Positions 47,298 to 56,710 of a stretch of DNA of 64,000 nucleotides are shown piece after piece. The notes below the pieces were generated by a model, which was given only the letters and a program-made list of their open reading frames with translations, was not told where the DNA came from and ran no database searches. Origin of the DNA: BM003 sp963783695 (lineage in GTDB: Bacteria; Pseudomonadota; Gammaproteobacteria; Steroidobacterales; BM003); assembly GCA_963783695.1 (NCBI GenBank), contig CAWAOM010000003.1, forward strand, positions 372,001 to 436,000. Direction: 5' to 3'. How positions within the stretch are numbered: the first letter of the stretch is position 1; each line of letters opens with the position of its first letter. A program made the translations under genes and the position numbers.

Positions 47298-47804
47298 CTA
47301 GTCCGGCGAGCGGCACTGCGCTGGCAGGTACCTGTCAGGAATTGTTGCCAAATCAATGGCCTCGGTGCCTTTTCCGGTATCGAACAGAGGTTGCGCTCCG
47401 TCCGGCACAGCGCCGTCTCCGCAACGCCACACAAACGATCCGTTTTGGGTTTCATAAGGCGTCAGACTGAGCCGGTCCATAACGATTCGCTCGAGTGCCT
47501 CGCGTCCGAATACCAGCACGATGCGTCCACGCTCGACCTCGATGCTGGCGACTTCCTCGATGACGGTATCTCCGGGGTCGGCACTGAGACCCGCGGCGAC
47601 CCGGTCTATCGGCAGCATCTGGTCCTGCTGGTAGCGATGTTCTATCTGGCGTTGCACCGGCGCGATGGCGCGCAACGCGTCTCCGACCTGGTCGCGGACC
47701 GAGTAGGTCTGATAGGCATAAACGGTAATCGTCGCCAGCGCCAGCAGCACGAAAATCGCCAGCACCATTTCTATCGCTGTAAATCCAGCCGAACCACGCC
47801 CCAT
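47298..47804 (-). CDS. Second type IV pilin (PilA paralogue)
   Basis: 168 residues. Short basic leader MGRGSAG, PilD cleavage after G7 before Phe, Glu at +5 (FTAIEMVLAIF) and a hydrophobic alpha-1 helix, so a true prepilin. The C-terminus carries FVWRCG and DRYLPAQC, matching PilA (VIWRCG, LPKYLPQSC), so it is a diverged PilA copy, not a FimU/PilV-type minor pilin. Leader helix departs from the usual FTLIELMIVV. ATG 47804 has GGAGG 7 nt upstream. It lies between the pilA terminator and pilB. Confidence 0.88.
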   Translation of the reverse strand: MGRGSAGFTAIEMVLAIFVLLALATITVYAYQTYSVRDQVGDALRAIAPVQRQIEHRYQQDQMLPIDRVAAGLSADPGDTVIEEVASIEVERGRIVLVFGREALERIVMDRLSLTPYETQNGSFVWRCGDGAVPDGAQPLFDTGKGTEAIDLATIPDRYLPAQCRSPD

Positions 47805-47870
47805 GCACGCCTCCGAGCACCCAGTCGGGCCGAACACTATAACTCATTGGCTGCGCACGACTGCCTCGCT

Positions 47871-47900
47871 AAAGAAAAAGCCCCTCCCGATGGGAGGGGC
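47871..47900 (-). terminator. Strong terminator after pilA
   Basis: On the minus strand GCCCCTCCC and GGGAGGGGC form a 9-bp perfect stem with a 3-nt loop, then TTTTTCTTT. It sits between pilA and the second pilin, so the abundant pilA message probably ends here and only limited read-through reaches the genes below. Confidence 0.9.
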
Positions 47901-47958
47901 CTTCTCGGAGTCCCGGGCCGGGCCGGAGGCCTGACCCCCGGTCCGGACCAGAATCTGC

Positions 47959-48501
47959 TTACAAGCGGCAGCTCTGCGGCAGATACTTCGGCAGCACGTC
48001 GGTGCCGCCCGAGGAATCAACCGAAGCGGTACCGGCGGCATCGGTGTTGACCACGCCACCCTGGGCCGGAGCAGCGGCATAACCGCAACGCCAGATCACG
48101 TCCTGGTTGGCACTGACGTAAGGCTGGATCAACAGAACACCGGCATCGACAGCGGCGTTAGCCTGGCCGCCAGTGGCCGGGCCGGCGTAGGTCACGATCA
48201 GCGTGCCCGCACCCGCCATGTCAACGCTACCGACGTATTTGCCGACCGGAGGCGTTTCGGCGCCACCGGCGTCGACAATACCGAGCTCGGTCAGCGTGGT
48301 CGGCCAGACACCGGTCTGGGCATAACGCTCGGCCACGGCGGCCTTGACGGCGCCGGCGAGGTTAAGACCTTCCGAAACCTGCGAGCGGATCGTGTAATCC
48401 TGGTAGGCCGGAATCGCGATCGCTGCGAGAATACCGATAATCGCCACAACGATCATCAGTTCGATGAGCGTAAAACCCTTCTGCACTTTCTTCATCATCA
48501 T
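47959..48501 (-). CDS. pilA: Type IV major pilin PilA
   Basis: Structural subunit of the type IVa pilus. About 180 residues: leader MMMKKVQKG, mature Phe+1 (FTLIELMIVVAIIGILAAIA), Glu+5, and a C-terminal disulfide loop between Cys of IWRCG and the Cys of LPQSCRL. Three consecutive ATGs (48501, 48498, 48495) are possible starts; AGGA lies just upstream. It has its own sigma-54 promoter and terminator. Confidence 0.97.
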   Translation of the reverse strand: MMMKKVQKGFTLIELMIVVAIIGILAAIAIPAYQDYTIRSQVSEGLNLAGAVKAAVAERYAQTGVWPTTLTELGIVDAGGAETPPVGKYVGSVDMAGAGTLIVTYAGPATGGQANAAVDAGVLLIQPYVSANQDVIWRCGYAAAPAQGGVVNTDAAGTASVDSSGGTDVLPKYLPQSCRL

Positions 48502-48570
48502 TTTCCTGAACTCCCTAATGGAACCAAAATGAACTTCAAACACGGCGTCATTCGCCAGTGCCCTAGATGT

Positions 48571-48586
48571 AGCAACCCGCGTGCCA
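48571..48586 (-). promoter_or_regulatory. Sigma-54 (-24/-12) promoter of pilA
   Basis: On the minus strand TGGCACGCGGGTTGCT matches the consensus TGGCACG-N4-TTGCW at every fixed position. The start should be near 48560, giving a leader of about 59 nt to pilA. Both rpoN and the cognate-type activator gene pilR are in this window. Confidence 0.93.
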
Positions 48587-48604
48587 GAATTGGGTGGGTC
48601 GGTA

Positions 48605-48617
48605 TAAATATTTGATG
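48605..48617 (-). promoter_or_regulatory. IHF-like site upstream of the pilA promoter
   Basis: On the minus strand CATCAAATATTTA matches the IHF consensus WATCAANNNNTTR at all but the first position. It is centred about 50 bp upstream of the predicted start in an AT-rich tract (48600-48640), between the promoter and the putative PilR sites, where DNA bending would be useful. Confidence 0.5.
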
Positions 48618-48666
48618 TTTATGGGTTTATTTTTTTTCGTGTGGACTCGGTCACAGATGATGTCGG

Positions 48667-48742
48667 TGTCTGGCGACAGCACTAACTGGCAGTGGACGTC
48701 ACAAAGTGACAAATTTTGGCAGTGACGTCGCCGGATGGTGAC
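48667..48742. promoter_or_regulatory. Inverted and direct repeats, candidate PilR binding region
   Basis: TGTC-TGGC-GACA (48667-48678) and GTCAC-AAA-GTGAC (48698-48710) are perfect inverted repeats. GTGAC also recurs at 48706, 48722 and 48738, a strict 16-bp period. All lie about 105-185 bp upstream of the predicted start, the normal range for a sigma-54 activator. The 342-bp region between pilA and pilR otherwise holds no gene. Confidence 0.5.
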
Positions 48743-48843
48743 GCTGTTTATGTCAGAAGGGCGGGCCCGGCAGGTCGCGAAGGCTACTTGCCGCTGGGCG
48801 AACGGGATTGCCGCCGGTTTCCGGGCCGTGCGCCGCGGCGCCG

Positions 48844-50193
48844 CTATTCGATTCCGAATTTCTTTATCCGGTAACGCAGCGCGCGAAAACTGATACCCAG
48901 CAATTGCGCGGCCTTGGTTTTGTTGTATCGGGTCTGCTCCAGCGCCTGCACGATCGCTTCGCGTTCCATGCCCTCGAGTTGCTCTCCCAGCGCGCCAGCG
49001 GCGGCGGCCGGGTTGCCGGCAACCCGGCTTGCCTGGGGCGCTCCGCTGCGCAACTGGATATCGCTTGCCGAAATTTGCTCGTTGCTTGCAAGCGTGATCG
49101 CGCGCTCGAGGACGTTCTCCAGTTCACGCACGTTGCCCGGGAAGTGATACGCCAGCAGGCTTTGCTCGGCATCGGCAGTCAGCTCCGGCAGCGCCATCTG
49201 CATGGCCCTGGCCTGGCGCTTGAGCAGGTGTTTCGCCAGTATCAGCGCATCCTTGCCGCGTTCGCGCAGCGGCGGCACTGGCAGTTCGATGACGTTGATC
49301 CGGTAATAGAGATCCTCGCGGAATCGTCCCTCGGCGACTTCCTGTTCCAGGTTCTTGTGTGTCGCCGAGAGAATGCGGATATCAACCGGGATTTCCTCGT
49401 TCGCGCCGATCGGGCGCACGTTGCGTTCCTGGATCACGCGCAACAGCTTTACCTGCATGTGTAACGGCAGGTCGGCGATCTCGTCGAGAAACAGCGTACC
49501 GCCCTCGGCGCTCTGCATCAGCCCGACCTTGTCGGTGACCGCACCGGTAAAGCTGCCCTTGTGATGGCCGAAAAACTCGCTCTCCATCAGTTCAGTGGGA
49601 ATGGCACCGCAGTTGACCGGGACAAATGGAAAATCAGCGCGCGGCCCGCTGTCATGGATCAGGTGGGCGACCAGTTCCTTGCCGGTGCCGGATTCGCCGC
49701 AGATGTGCACGGGCGCCTGGCTGCGTGCAACCTTGGCGATCAGTTCGCGTACCCGTTTTATCGCCTCTGAATCGCCGAGCAGGCGATTGCCCTGCAATAC
49801 CATTGTGTCTTCGAGATCGCTTTTCAGCTTCAGTGCCGAGGACACCAGCTTGCGCAGATCTGCAAGATCCAGCGGTTTCGACACGAAATCGAATGCGCCG
49901 AGTTTCAACGCACGGACTGCGAGTTCGACGTTGCCGTGAGCTGTGATCACTGCAACCGGGACGTCCGGTGCGTGATCCTGCATCCACTCGACCAGTTCGA
50001 GGCCGTCGCCGTCCGGTAAGCGCATATCGGTCAGGCACAGGTCGAAGCGTCGCTCCAGCAGACGGTTTTTAGCCGCGTCGATCGACTCGACCATGCTGGG
50101 GTCCACGTCCATTCTCTCCAGCGTCATAGCCAGAAGCTCGCGGATATCCGGTTCGTCGTCGATGACAAGTACGGTCGGAAATCTGCTGGTCAC
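48844..50193 (-). CDS. pilR: Sigma-54-dependent response regulator PilR
   Basis: NtrC-family activator of pilA. 449 residues: receiver domain with phospho-acceptor Asp in LCLTDMRLP (about residue 54), AAA+ domain with GESGTGKE (Walker A), the sigma-54 loop as GSFTGA, typical for PilR, and GGTLFLDEIADLP (Walker B), and a Fis-type helix-turn-helix (YNKTKAAQLLGISFRALRYRIKKF in parts). Starts at GTG 50193, overlapping the pilS stop by 4 bp. The open frame runs on upstream inside pilS. Confidence 0.96.
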   Translation of the reverse strand: MTSRFPTVLVIDDEPDIRELLAMTLERMDVDPSMVESIDAAKNRLLERRFDLCLTDMRLPDGDGLELVEWMQDHAPDVPVAVITAHGNVELAVRALKLGAFDFVSKPLDLADLRKLVSSALKLKSDLEDTMVLQGNRLLGDSEAIKRVRELIAKVARSQAPVHICGESGTGKELVAHLIHDSGPRADFPFVPVNCGAIPTELMESEFFGHHKGSFTGAVTDKVGLMQSAEGGTLFLDEIADLPLHMQVKLLRVIQERNVRPIGANEEIPVDIRILSATHKNLEQEVAEGRFREDLYYRINVIELPVPPLRERGKDALILAKHLLKRQARAMQMALPELTADAEQSLLAYHFPGNVRELENVLERAITLASNEQISASDIQLRSGAPQASRVAGNPAAAAGALGEQLEGMEREAIVQALEQTRYNKTKAAQLLGISFRALRYRIKKFGIE

Positions 50194-51902
50194 ATCGCCC
50201 TCACTGCCTGGTTCTCCCACCGTTGCGGGTCGGAAAATACTATACGGAACACGCTCCCCCCAACCTCGCCGCGATGGTAGAGCAGCCGGGCATGGTTGCA
50301 CTCGGCCAGTTCGCGCGAAATGAACAGGCCGAGTCCGGTGCCGCCGCCCTTGCCGGTAAAGAATGGTTCGAAGATCCGGTCGAGATCGGCGTCGTCGATA
50401 CCGTGGCCCTGATCGGCGACCTCGAGAAACGGCCTGCCGCCACGCGGCATGCGCCCGGTGCGCAGCTCGATTGTGTCGGTAGTGCCGTTCGGGCAGCCAT
50501 ACTTGAACGCGTTTTCGCACAGATTGGACATGATCTGCTCGAGATGCGAGGGGTCTATCCGCACCTCGATTTCGTCGCCGTCGCTCGAGATTCTCATCCG
50601 CTCCGGCGAGATTTGCCCGCTCGAACAGAAATCGGTGACGAATTCGCGGAGCCAGTCCTCCAGCAACAGGCGCTCGGGGCGGGTGTTGTCGCGGCGGGAC
50701 AGTTGCAGCACGTTTTCAATGATCGTACTGACCCGGCCGGCATTGTTGTGGATGATCTCGGTCAGGCGCTTTTCGGACTCGCCGAGCGTTGGCGATTCGC
50801 CCAGTAACTGGCCGGCATGGCTCATTGCACCGACCGGGTTACGAATCTCGTGGGCAATACTCGCCGACAATCGCCCCAAAGCGGCGAGCTTGGATTGCTG
50901 GGCTTTTTCCGCCAGCAGGCTCGCGTCTTCGAGGAAGATCAGCAGCGCACCCTGCTGGCTGGTGCCGATCGGAGCGAAATAGGGGTTGATGAGGCTGCTG
51001 CCATCCGCGCCGGTGAATGCGGCGGCGGCCGATTCTGTCTGGACGCCGCCGTTCAGACGCCCGCGCCACGCGGTCACCAGCTCCGACAGGCGTGGCGCGA
51101 CTATTGCCAGCGGGGTGCCGGTGTTGTCCTGGTAGACGCCGAGATGGCGGGCAGCGGAGCCGTTGATCAGTCTGATCCGGTCCGCCCCATCCACGACGAC
51201 GATGCTCTCGCGCAGGTTCTGGATGATGTAGTCGTTGAGTGCGGCCAGATTGGCAAGGTCGACGCCGCGTTGCTCGGCCAGCGCCTCGGTCTCGCGGATT
51301 CGATGCGCAATCGGATATCCGGCCAGCGCGATCGCGAACAGGATGGCGCCGAGAACGCCCGCGGGTATGTAGTCCGCCCCCGCGGTAACGCCCTGCAGCT
51401 GGCTCAATCCCTGTTCCCCGAGAATCGCGAGCGCGGCAACCGCGGCCGCCAGCGCACCGGCGCGGCGCGGTAACAGCAGACTGCAGGCACCGACGGTGAT
51501 CACCAGCAGACTGCCGAGGCCGCTGCGGATGCCGCCGCTGGCATGCATCATCGTGACGACCACCGCGATATCGACGGCCAGTTGCAAAGCCAGTTGCCCC
51601 AGCAGTCCGGGCCAGCGCCGATTCACGGCGATCATATTGACCGCGCCAAAACCGAGCAGCGCCAGCGCCGCCGCCACGAACAGGCGAGGATGCTGCGCAC
51701 CGACCATTTGCGGCACCGCGCTGAAAACATGCAGCGTCAGCAGCAGCAACGCGATGAATACCCGATAGATGTTCAGCAGACGCAGGATGCGCCAGGTCAG
51801 GTCCGGATCGTCCTGAATGAGCCCCTGCTGCATGTCGCGCAGCGGTGCGGATGGCACTTTCTCGACCAGGCTGGGCGATGAATCCATAGAGTTAACCGGC
51901 AT
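50190..51902 (-). CDS. pilS: Sensor histidine kinase PilS
   Basis: Polar membrane kinase that senses pilin levels and phosphorylates PilR. 570 residues: six hydrophobic segments (about 40-205), a PAS-like domain (about 225-340), the H-box ASIAHEIRNPVGAM, N-box (ENAFKYG), G1 (DQGHGIDD) and G2 (GGTGLGL). Start ATG 51902 or 51887; neither has a visible Shine-Dalgarno. Divergent from sucC. Confidence 0.95.
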   Translation of the reverse strand: MPVNSMDSSPSLVEKVPSAPLRDMQQGLIQDDPDLTWRILRLLNIYRVFIALLLLTLHVFSAVPQMVGAQHPRLFVAAALALLGFGAVNMIAVNRRWPGLLGQLALQLAVDIAVVVTMMHASGGIRSGLGSLLVITVGACSLLLPRRAGALAAAVAALAILGEQGLSQLQGVTAGADYIPAGVLGAILFAIALAGYPIAHRIRETEALAEQRGVDLANLAALNDYIIQNLRESIVVVDGADRIRLINGSAARHLGVYQDNTGTPLAIVAPRLSELVTAWRGRLNGGVQTESAAAAFTGADGSSLINPYFAPIGTSQQGALLIFLEDASLLAEKAQQSKLAALGRLSASIAHEIRNPVGAMSHAGQLLGESPTLGESEKRLTEIIHNNAGRVSTIIENVLQLSRRDNTRPERLLLEDWLREFVTDFCSSGQISPERMRISSDGDEIEVRIDPSHLEQIMSNLCENAFKYGCPNGTTDTIELRTGRMPRGGRPFLEVADQGHGIDDADLDRIFEPFFTGKGGGTGLGLFISRELAECNHARLLYHRGEVGGSVFRIVFSDPQRWENQAVRAM

Positions 51903-51953
51903 GCAATCGCCGCAGATTGTACTCGATGCGAGAGCGCTAACCGAGCTTCAGCT

Positions 51954-51981
51954 TTGATTCCGCGGCCGATTGTCAGACAAT
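51954..51981 (+). promoter_or_regulatory. Candidate sucC promoter with an overlapping palindrome
   Basis: TTGATT (51954-51959) and GACAAT (51976-51981), spacer 16 bp, could form a sigma-70 promoter. The -10 is one arm of a perfect 13-bp palindrome, ATTGTC-A-GACAAT (51969-51981), 38 bp before the sucC ATG, which would suit a repressor. Confidence 0.4.
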
Positions 51982-52018
51982 AACCGCCCTTTGGCTTCCC
52001 ACGACTTCCGAGGCAGGT

Positions 52019-53179
<1,161 letters not shown>

Positions 53180-53210
53180 TCAGTCAACCCAACGAAACGG
53201 GAAAGAAACA

Positions 53211-54083
53211 GTGAGCATTCTGGTCAACAAGAACAGCAAAATCGTGTGTCAGGGATTCACCGGCAAACAGGGCACGTTCCACTCGGAGCAGTGCATCGCG
53301 TACGGCACCCAGGTGGTCGCAGGCGTGACCCCGGGCCGTGGCGGCGAAACGCATCTGGAACGGCCGGTTTTCGACACCGTTCATGATGCCGTCGCAGAAA
53401 CCGGGGCGGATGTCAGCATGATCTATGTGCCGGCGCCTTTCGCCGCCGATGCCATTCTCGAGGCGGCCGATGCCGGGATCGAATTGGTCGTCTGTATTAC
53501 CGAGGGTATTCCGGTCAACGACATGGTCAGTGTCAAGGCGGCCCTGAAAGACTACGAGTGCCGCCTGATCGGGCCGAACTGCCCGGGAATCATCACGCCG
53601 GGAGAATGCAAGATCGGCATTATGCCGGGGTTCATTCACAAGCCGGGTTCGGTCGGTGTCGTGTCGCGTTCCGGCACGCTGACCTATGAGGCCGTTTATC
53701 AGACGACCCAGATCGGTGCCGGTCAGTCTACCTGCGTCGGCATCGGCGGCGATCCCGTCCGCGGCATGAACTTTATCGACTGCCTCGAGTTGTTCGAACA
53801 GGACGAGGCCACCAGTGGCGTCATCATGGTCGGCGAGATCGGTGGCACAGACGAGGAAGCCGCGGCCGAGTATATTCGCGACAATATGACCAAGCCGGTC
53901 GTGGCTTATATCGCCGGAGTCACCGCGCCTCCGGGTAAGCGGATGGGCCATGCCGGTGCGATCGTATCCGGCGGCAAAGGTACTGCCGAAGAGAAGTTCA
54001 AAGCGCTGGATGCGGCCGGTGCGACGACCGTGCGTTCGCCCGCGGAACTGGGCAGCGCGATGGCCGAACGGCTCGGGCTTTAG
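53211..54083 (+). CDS. sucD: Succinyl-CoA synthetase alpha subunit
   Basis: CoA-binding subunit carrying the active-site phosphohistidine. 290 residues. CQGFTGKQGTFHSEQ (CoA-binding Rossmann), GPNCPGIITPGECKIGIMPG and the phosphohistidine motif GHAGAIVSGGKGTA are intact. Starts at GTG 53211 (SILVNKNSKIVCQG), with AAAG-type purines upstream. 31 bp after sucC. Confidence 0.98.
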   Translation: MSILVNKNSKIVCQGFTGKQGTFHSEQCIAYGTQVVAGVTPGRGGETHLERPVFDTVHDAVAETGADVSMIYVPAPFAADAILEAADAGIELVVCITEGIPVNDMVSVKAALKDYECRLIGPNCPGIITPGECKIGIMPGFIHKPGSVGVVSRSGTLTYEAVYQTTQIGAGQSTCVGIGGDPVRGMNFIDCLELFEQDEATSGVIMVGEIGGTDEEAAAEYIRDNMTKPVVAYIAGVTAPPGKRMGHAGAIVSGGKGTAEEKFKALDAAGATTVRSPAELGSAMAERLGL

Positions 54084-54134
54084 AGCTCGCGCTACTGACG
54101 CACGTACCACGCCGCCTGGCGGCAGTTGGGGACA

Positions 54135-55772
54135 ATGAGCACCGAGCTACGCATCGCTCTCGCGCAGTTGAATCTCGTCGTTGGCGATGTCAGTGCCAAC
54201 ACGGCCAAAATAGTCAAGGCGGCTGCAGTCGCGCGTGACCAACAGCGCGCCGACATGGTCTTGTTCCCCGAACTTGCCGTTACCGGGTATCCGCCCGAAG
54301 ATTTGTTGTTTCACAGTCGCCTGCGTCACGATGTCGCAACGGCGATGGCCCAGTTGCGCGACGAATTGCGCGGCGTTGCCATTGTCGTTGGCTATCCGGA
54401 GTATGAGGGCGATTTTATCTACAACTCGGCCGCGTTAATCGTTGACGGCGATTTGATCGGCAATCATCGTAAGCAATGCCTGCCGAACTACGGCGTGTTT
54501 GACGAAATGCGCTATTTTCAGCCCGGCACCGGAGCCACCGTGGTCGAGTTCCGCGGCATTCGTTTCGCGCTAACGGTGTGCGAGGATTTGTGGGAGCCCG
54601 GGCCGCCGGCGCAGGCGCGCGCGGCCGGTGCCGAAGTATTGCTGTCGATCAATGGTTCCCCGTACGCGATGGGCAAGCAGCCACGGCGCCTCGAAGTGCT
54701 GGCCGACAACGTATCCGTGCACGGGCTGCCGCAGGTTTATCTGAACATGGTCGGCGGCCAGGACGAACTGGTTTTTGACGGCGGTTCGATGGTCATCGAC
54801 GAAACCGGCGCGGTTGTGCATCGCGCGCCGCTGTTCGCGGAGGCGCTGGAAACGATAACCCTTCGACGCGACCACGACGGATCGCCGCCGCGCTGCATCG
54901 ACGGCAGCCTGGCCGGACAACCCGACGGCATCGCCGAAATCTATGCCGCCCTGGTTCTCGGTACCCGCGACTATGTCGATAAACACGGGTTTCCCGGCAT
55001 TGTGCTGGGCTTGTCGGGTGGTATCGATTCCGGCCTCGTGCTGGCGATCGCAGTCGATGCGCTGGGAGCTGAGCGGGTGCAGGCGGTGATGATGCCGTCG
55101 CGGTATACCGCAGACATGAGCCTCGAGGATGCGCGGGAGCAGGCCGGGCTTCTCGGTATCGGTTACGACGTGATTTCCATCGAGCCGATTTACGAGGCAA
55201 CGGTCGCGGCGCTGGCCGCGCAGTTTGCCGGACGGGCGGAAGATACGACCGAGGAGAACATCCAGTCACGCTGTCGCGGCATGGTGCTGATGGCAATCTC
55301 GAATAAGACCGGGCGGATGCTTCTGACCACCGGCAACAAGAGTGAAATGGCTGTCGGTTATGCGACTCTTTACGGCGACATGGCGGGCGGGTTCGCGCCG
55401 ATCAAGGACTGCAGTAAAACGCTCGTCTACCAGCTCGCGCGCTATCGCAATAGCTGCGGCCGGGTGATCCCGGAGCGGGTGCTGACTCGTGAACCCTCGG
55501 CAGAGCTGCGCGCCGATCAGAAAGACACCGATTCGCTGCCACCCTACGATATCCTCGACCCGATCCTGGAGTACTTTATCGAGGACGATCTTTCGGTCGA
55601 TGAGATTGCCGCGCGCGGCTTCGACCGGTCGGTGGTCGGCGAGGTGCTGGAACTGGTCAAGCGCAACGAATACAAACGCCGCCAGGCGCCGCCGGGAATC
55701 CGGGTGAGCCGCAGGGGCTTCGGGCGCGACTGGCGCTATCCGATCACATCGGGCTACGGGCCGGGACGCTAG
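54135..55772 (+). CDS. nadE: Glutamine-dependent NAD+ synthetase
   Basis: Last step of NAD synthesis: amidates deamido-NAD with glutamine as nitrogen donor. 545 residues. The N-terminal nitrilase-type glutaminase has E46 (FPELAVTGY), K113 (HRKQCLPNYGVF) and C149 (VCEDLWEP). The C-terminal synthetase has the ATP-pyrophosphatase loop LSGGIDSGL, then TTGNKSEMAVGYATLYGDM. TTG 54126 is an unneeded upstream start. A 13-bp palindrome (GCCGCC-T-GGCGGC, 54111-54123) lies just before. Confidence 0.96.
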   Translation: MSTELRIALAQLNLVVGDVSANTAKIVKAAAVARDQQRADMVLFPELAVTGYPPEDLLFHSRLRHDVATAMAQLRDELRGVAIVVGYPEYEGDFIYNSAALIVDGDLIGNHRKQCLPNYGVFDEMRYFQPGTGATVVEFRGIRFALTVCEDLWEPGPPAQARAAGAEVLLSINGSPYAMGKQPRRLEVLADNVSVHGLPQVYLNMVGGQDELVFDGGSMVIDETGAVVHRAPLFAEALETITLRRDHDGSPPRCIDGSLAGQPDGIAEIYAALVLGTRDYVDKHGFPGIVLGLSGGIDSGLVLAIAVDALGAERVQAVMMPSRYTADMSLEDAREQAGLLGIGYDVISIEPIYEATVAALAAQFAGRAEDTTEENIQSRCRGMVLMAISNKTGRMLLTTGNKSEMAVGYATLYGDMAGGFAPIKDCSKTLVYQLARYRNSCGRVIPERVLTREPSAELRADQKDTDSLPPYDILDPILEYFIEDDLSVDEIAARGFDRSVVGEVLELVKRNEYKRRQAPPGIRVSRRGFGRDWRYPITSGYGPGR

Positions 55773-55791
55773 GCAAGCCGCATAGCCGGTT

Positions 55792-56592
55792 TCAGCTTTT
55801 CGAGTTCTTCAGGTGGGAGTTTTCTTCGAGCAGCCGCTCGGTATCGGCGGCAAGATCGCCCATTCCCAGTTCGCGGTAGCTCTCGAGCATCATTTCGAGG
55901 GCCCAGTAGGTACTGTCCGAGCCGTAATACGTCTCGATAATGCGATGACAGCGGCGCAGCGCCCCCACATAGGCACCGCGACGAATATAGTATTCCGCAA
56001 TATGCGCTTCGTAACGGGCAAGGCGATTGCGCAGGAACTTGGTGCGCTGGGTTGCGTCCGCTGCATATTCGCTGTTGGGAAATCGGTCGACCAGTGTGGA
56101 AAATGCTGTGTAGGCCTCCAGCGCGCCCACCGGCGGCCGCATCGTGGTATCGACCCGGAATATTTTTTCGAGCACGCCCTTCGCCGGGTCGTAGTGCGAA
56201 AGACCCTCGATGTAATACGCATAATCGACGCGCGGGTGGGTCGGGTTCTCGCGGATAAAGTTGTCAGCCGCATCGATGGCCGACTCGAACTGACCGTCGC
56301 GATAGTAAACATACATCAGGTCGAGCTGACCCTGTTTGGCCTCATCGCTGAACGGGAAGCGCGACTCGAGTTGTTCGAGAAAAAAGATCGCGTTGGTGTA
56401 GTTAGTCGACTTGATGCTGTCCTGGGCTTTGTCGTACAGCCATGGCGGGGTTGCGCGCGGGTCGTTGCCGCGCTCGCGGTCCCCGGCGCAACCGCCGAGC
56501 ATGGCCGCGACAAACAGCACGGCAAGGAAGCCGGGTGCTGTCAGGCGCCGTGGCGGCGGAACATTCGGGTTCGATTGATTCGTTAGACTCAT
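55792..56592 (-). CDS. bamD: Outer-membrane assembly lipoprotein BamD
   Basis: Essential lipoprotein of the BAM complex. 266 residues. Signal peptide II with lipobox L32-G-G-C35; the leader is rather long. Five TPR-like repeats follow (AIFFLEQLESRFPFSDEAKQGQLDLMYVYYRDGQFESAI in parts, NPTHPRVDYAYYIEGLSHY, RFPNSEYAADATQR), typical of BamD. ATG 56592 is the likely start though no Shine-Dalgarno is visible. Divergent from rluD, as in E. coli. Confidence 0.95.
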   Translation of the reverse strand: MSLTNQSNPNVPPPRRLTAPGFLAVLFVAAMLGGCAGDRERGNDPRATPPWLYDKAQDSIKSTNYTNAIFFLEQLESRFPFSDEAKQGQLDLMYVYYRDGQFESAIDAADNFIRENPTHPRVDYAYYIEGLSHYDPAKGVLEKIFRVDTTMRPPVGALEAYTAFSTLVDRFPNSEYAADATQRTKFLRNRLARYEAHIAEYYIRRGAYVGALRRCHRIIETYYGSDSTYWALEMMLESYRELGMGDLAADTERLLEENSHLKNSKS

Positions 56593-56710
56593 CGGGAATC
56601 TGCGATCGGTTGCACGATATGCGGCTTGCTGGTGTTGCCAAGACCGCGCAGTATACCGGAAACCTCGATCAGCCATCACCGCCGGAGTGCGAGCTGCCGC
56701 GTTCGTCCCC

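Noticed and set aside
48706..48742. GTGAC direct repeats as a CRISPR or replication iteron array
   Set aside because: Only three 5-bp units, no spacers of CRISPR size, no cas or rep gene; position before pilA fits a regulatory region.
48844..50193. GSFTGA in PilR as a defective GAFTGA loop
   Set aside because: Known PilR proteins also carry GSFTGA, so this is normal for the family.
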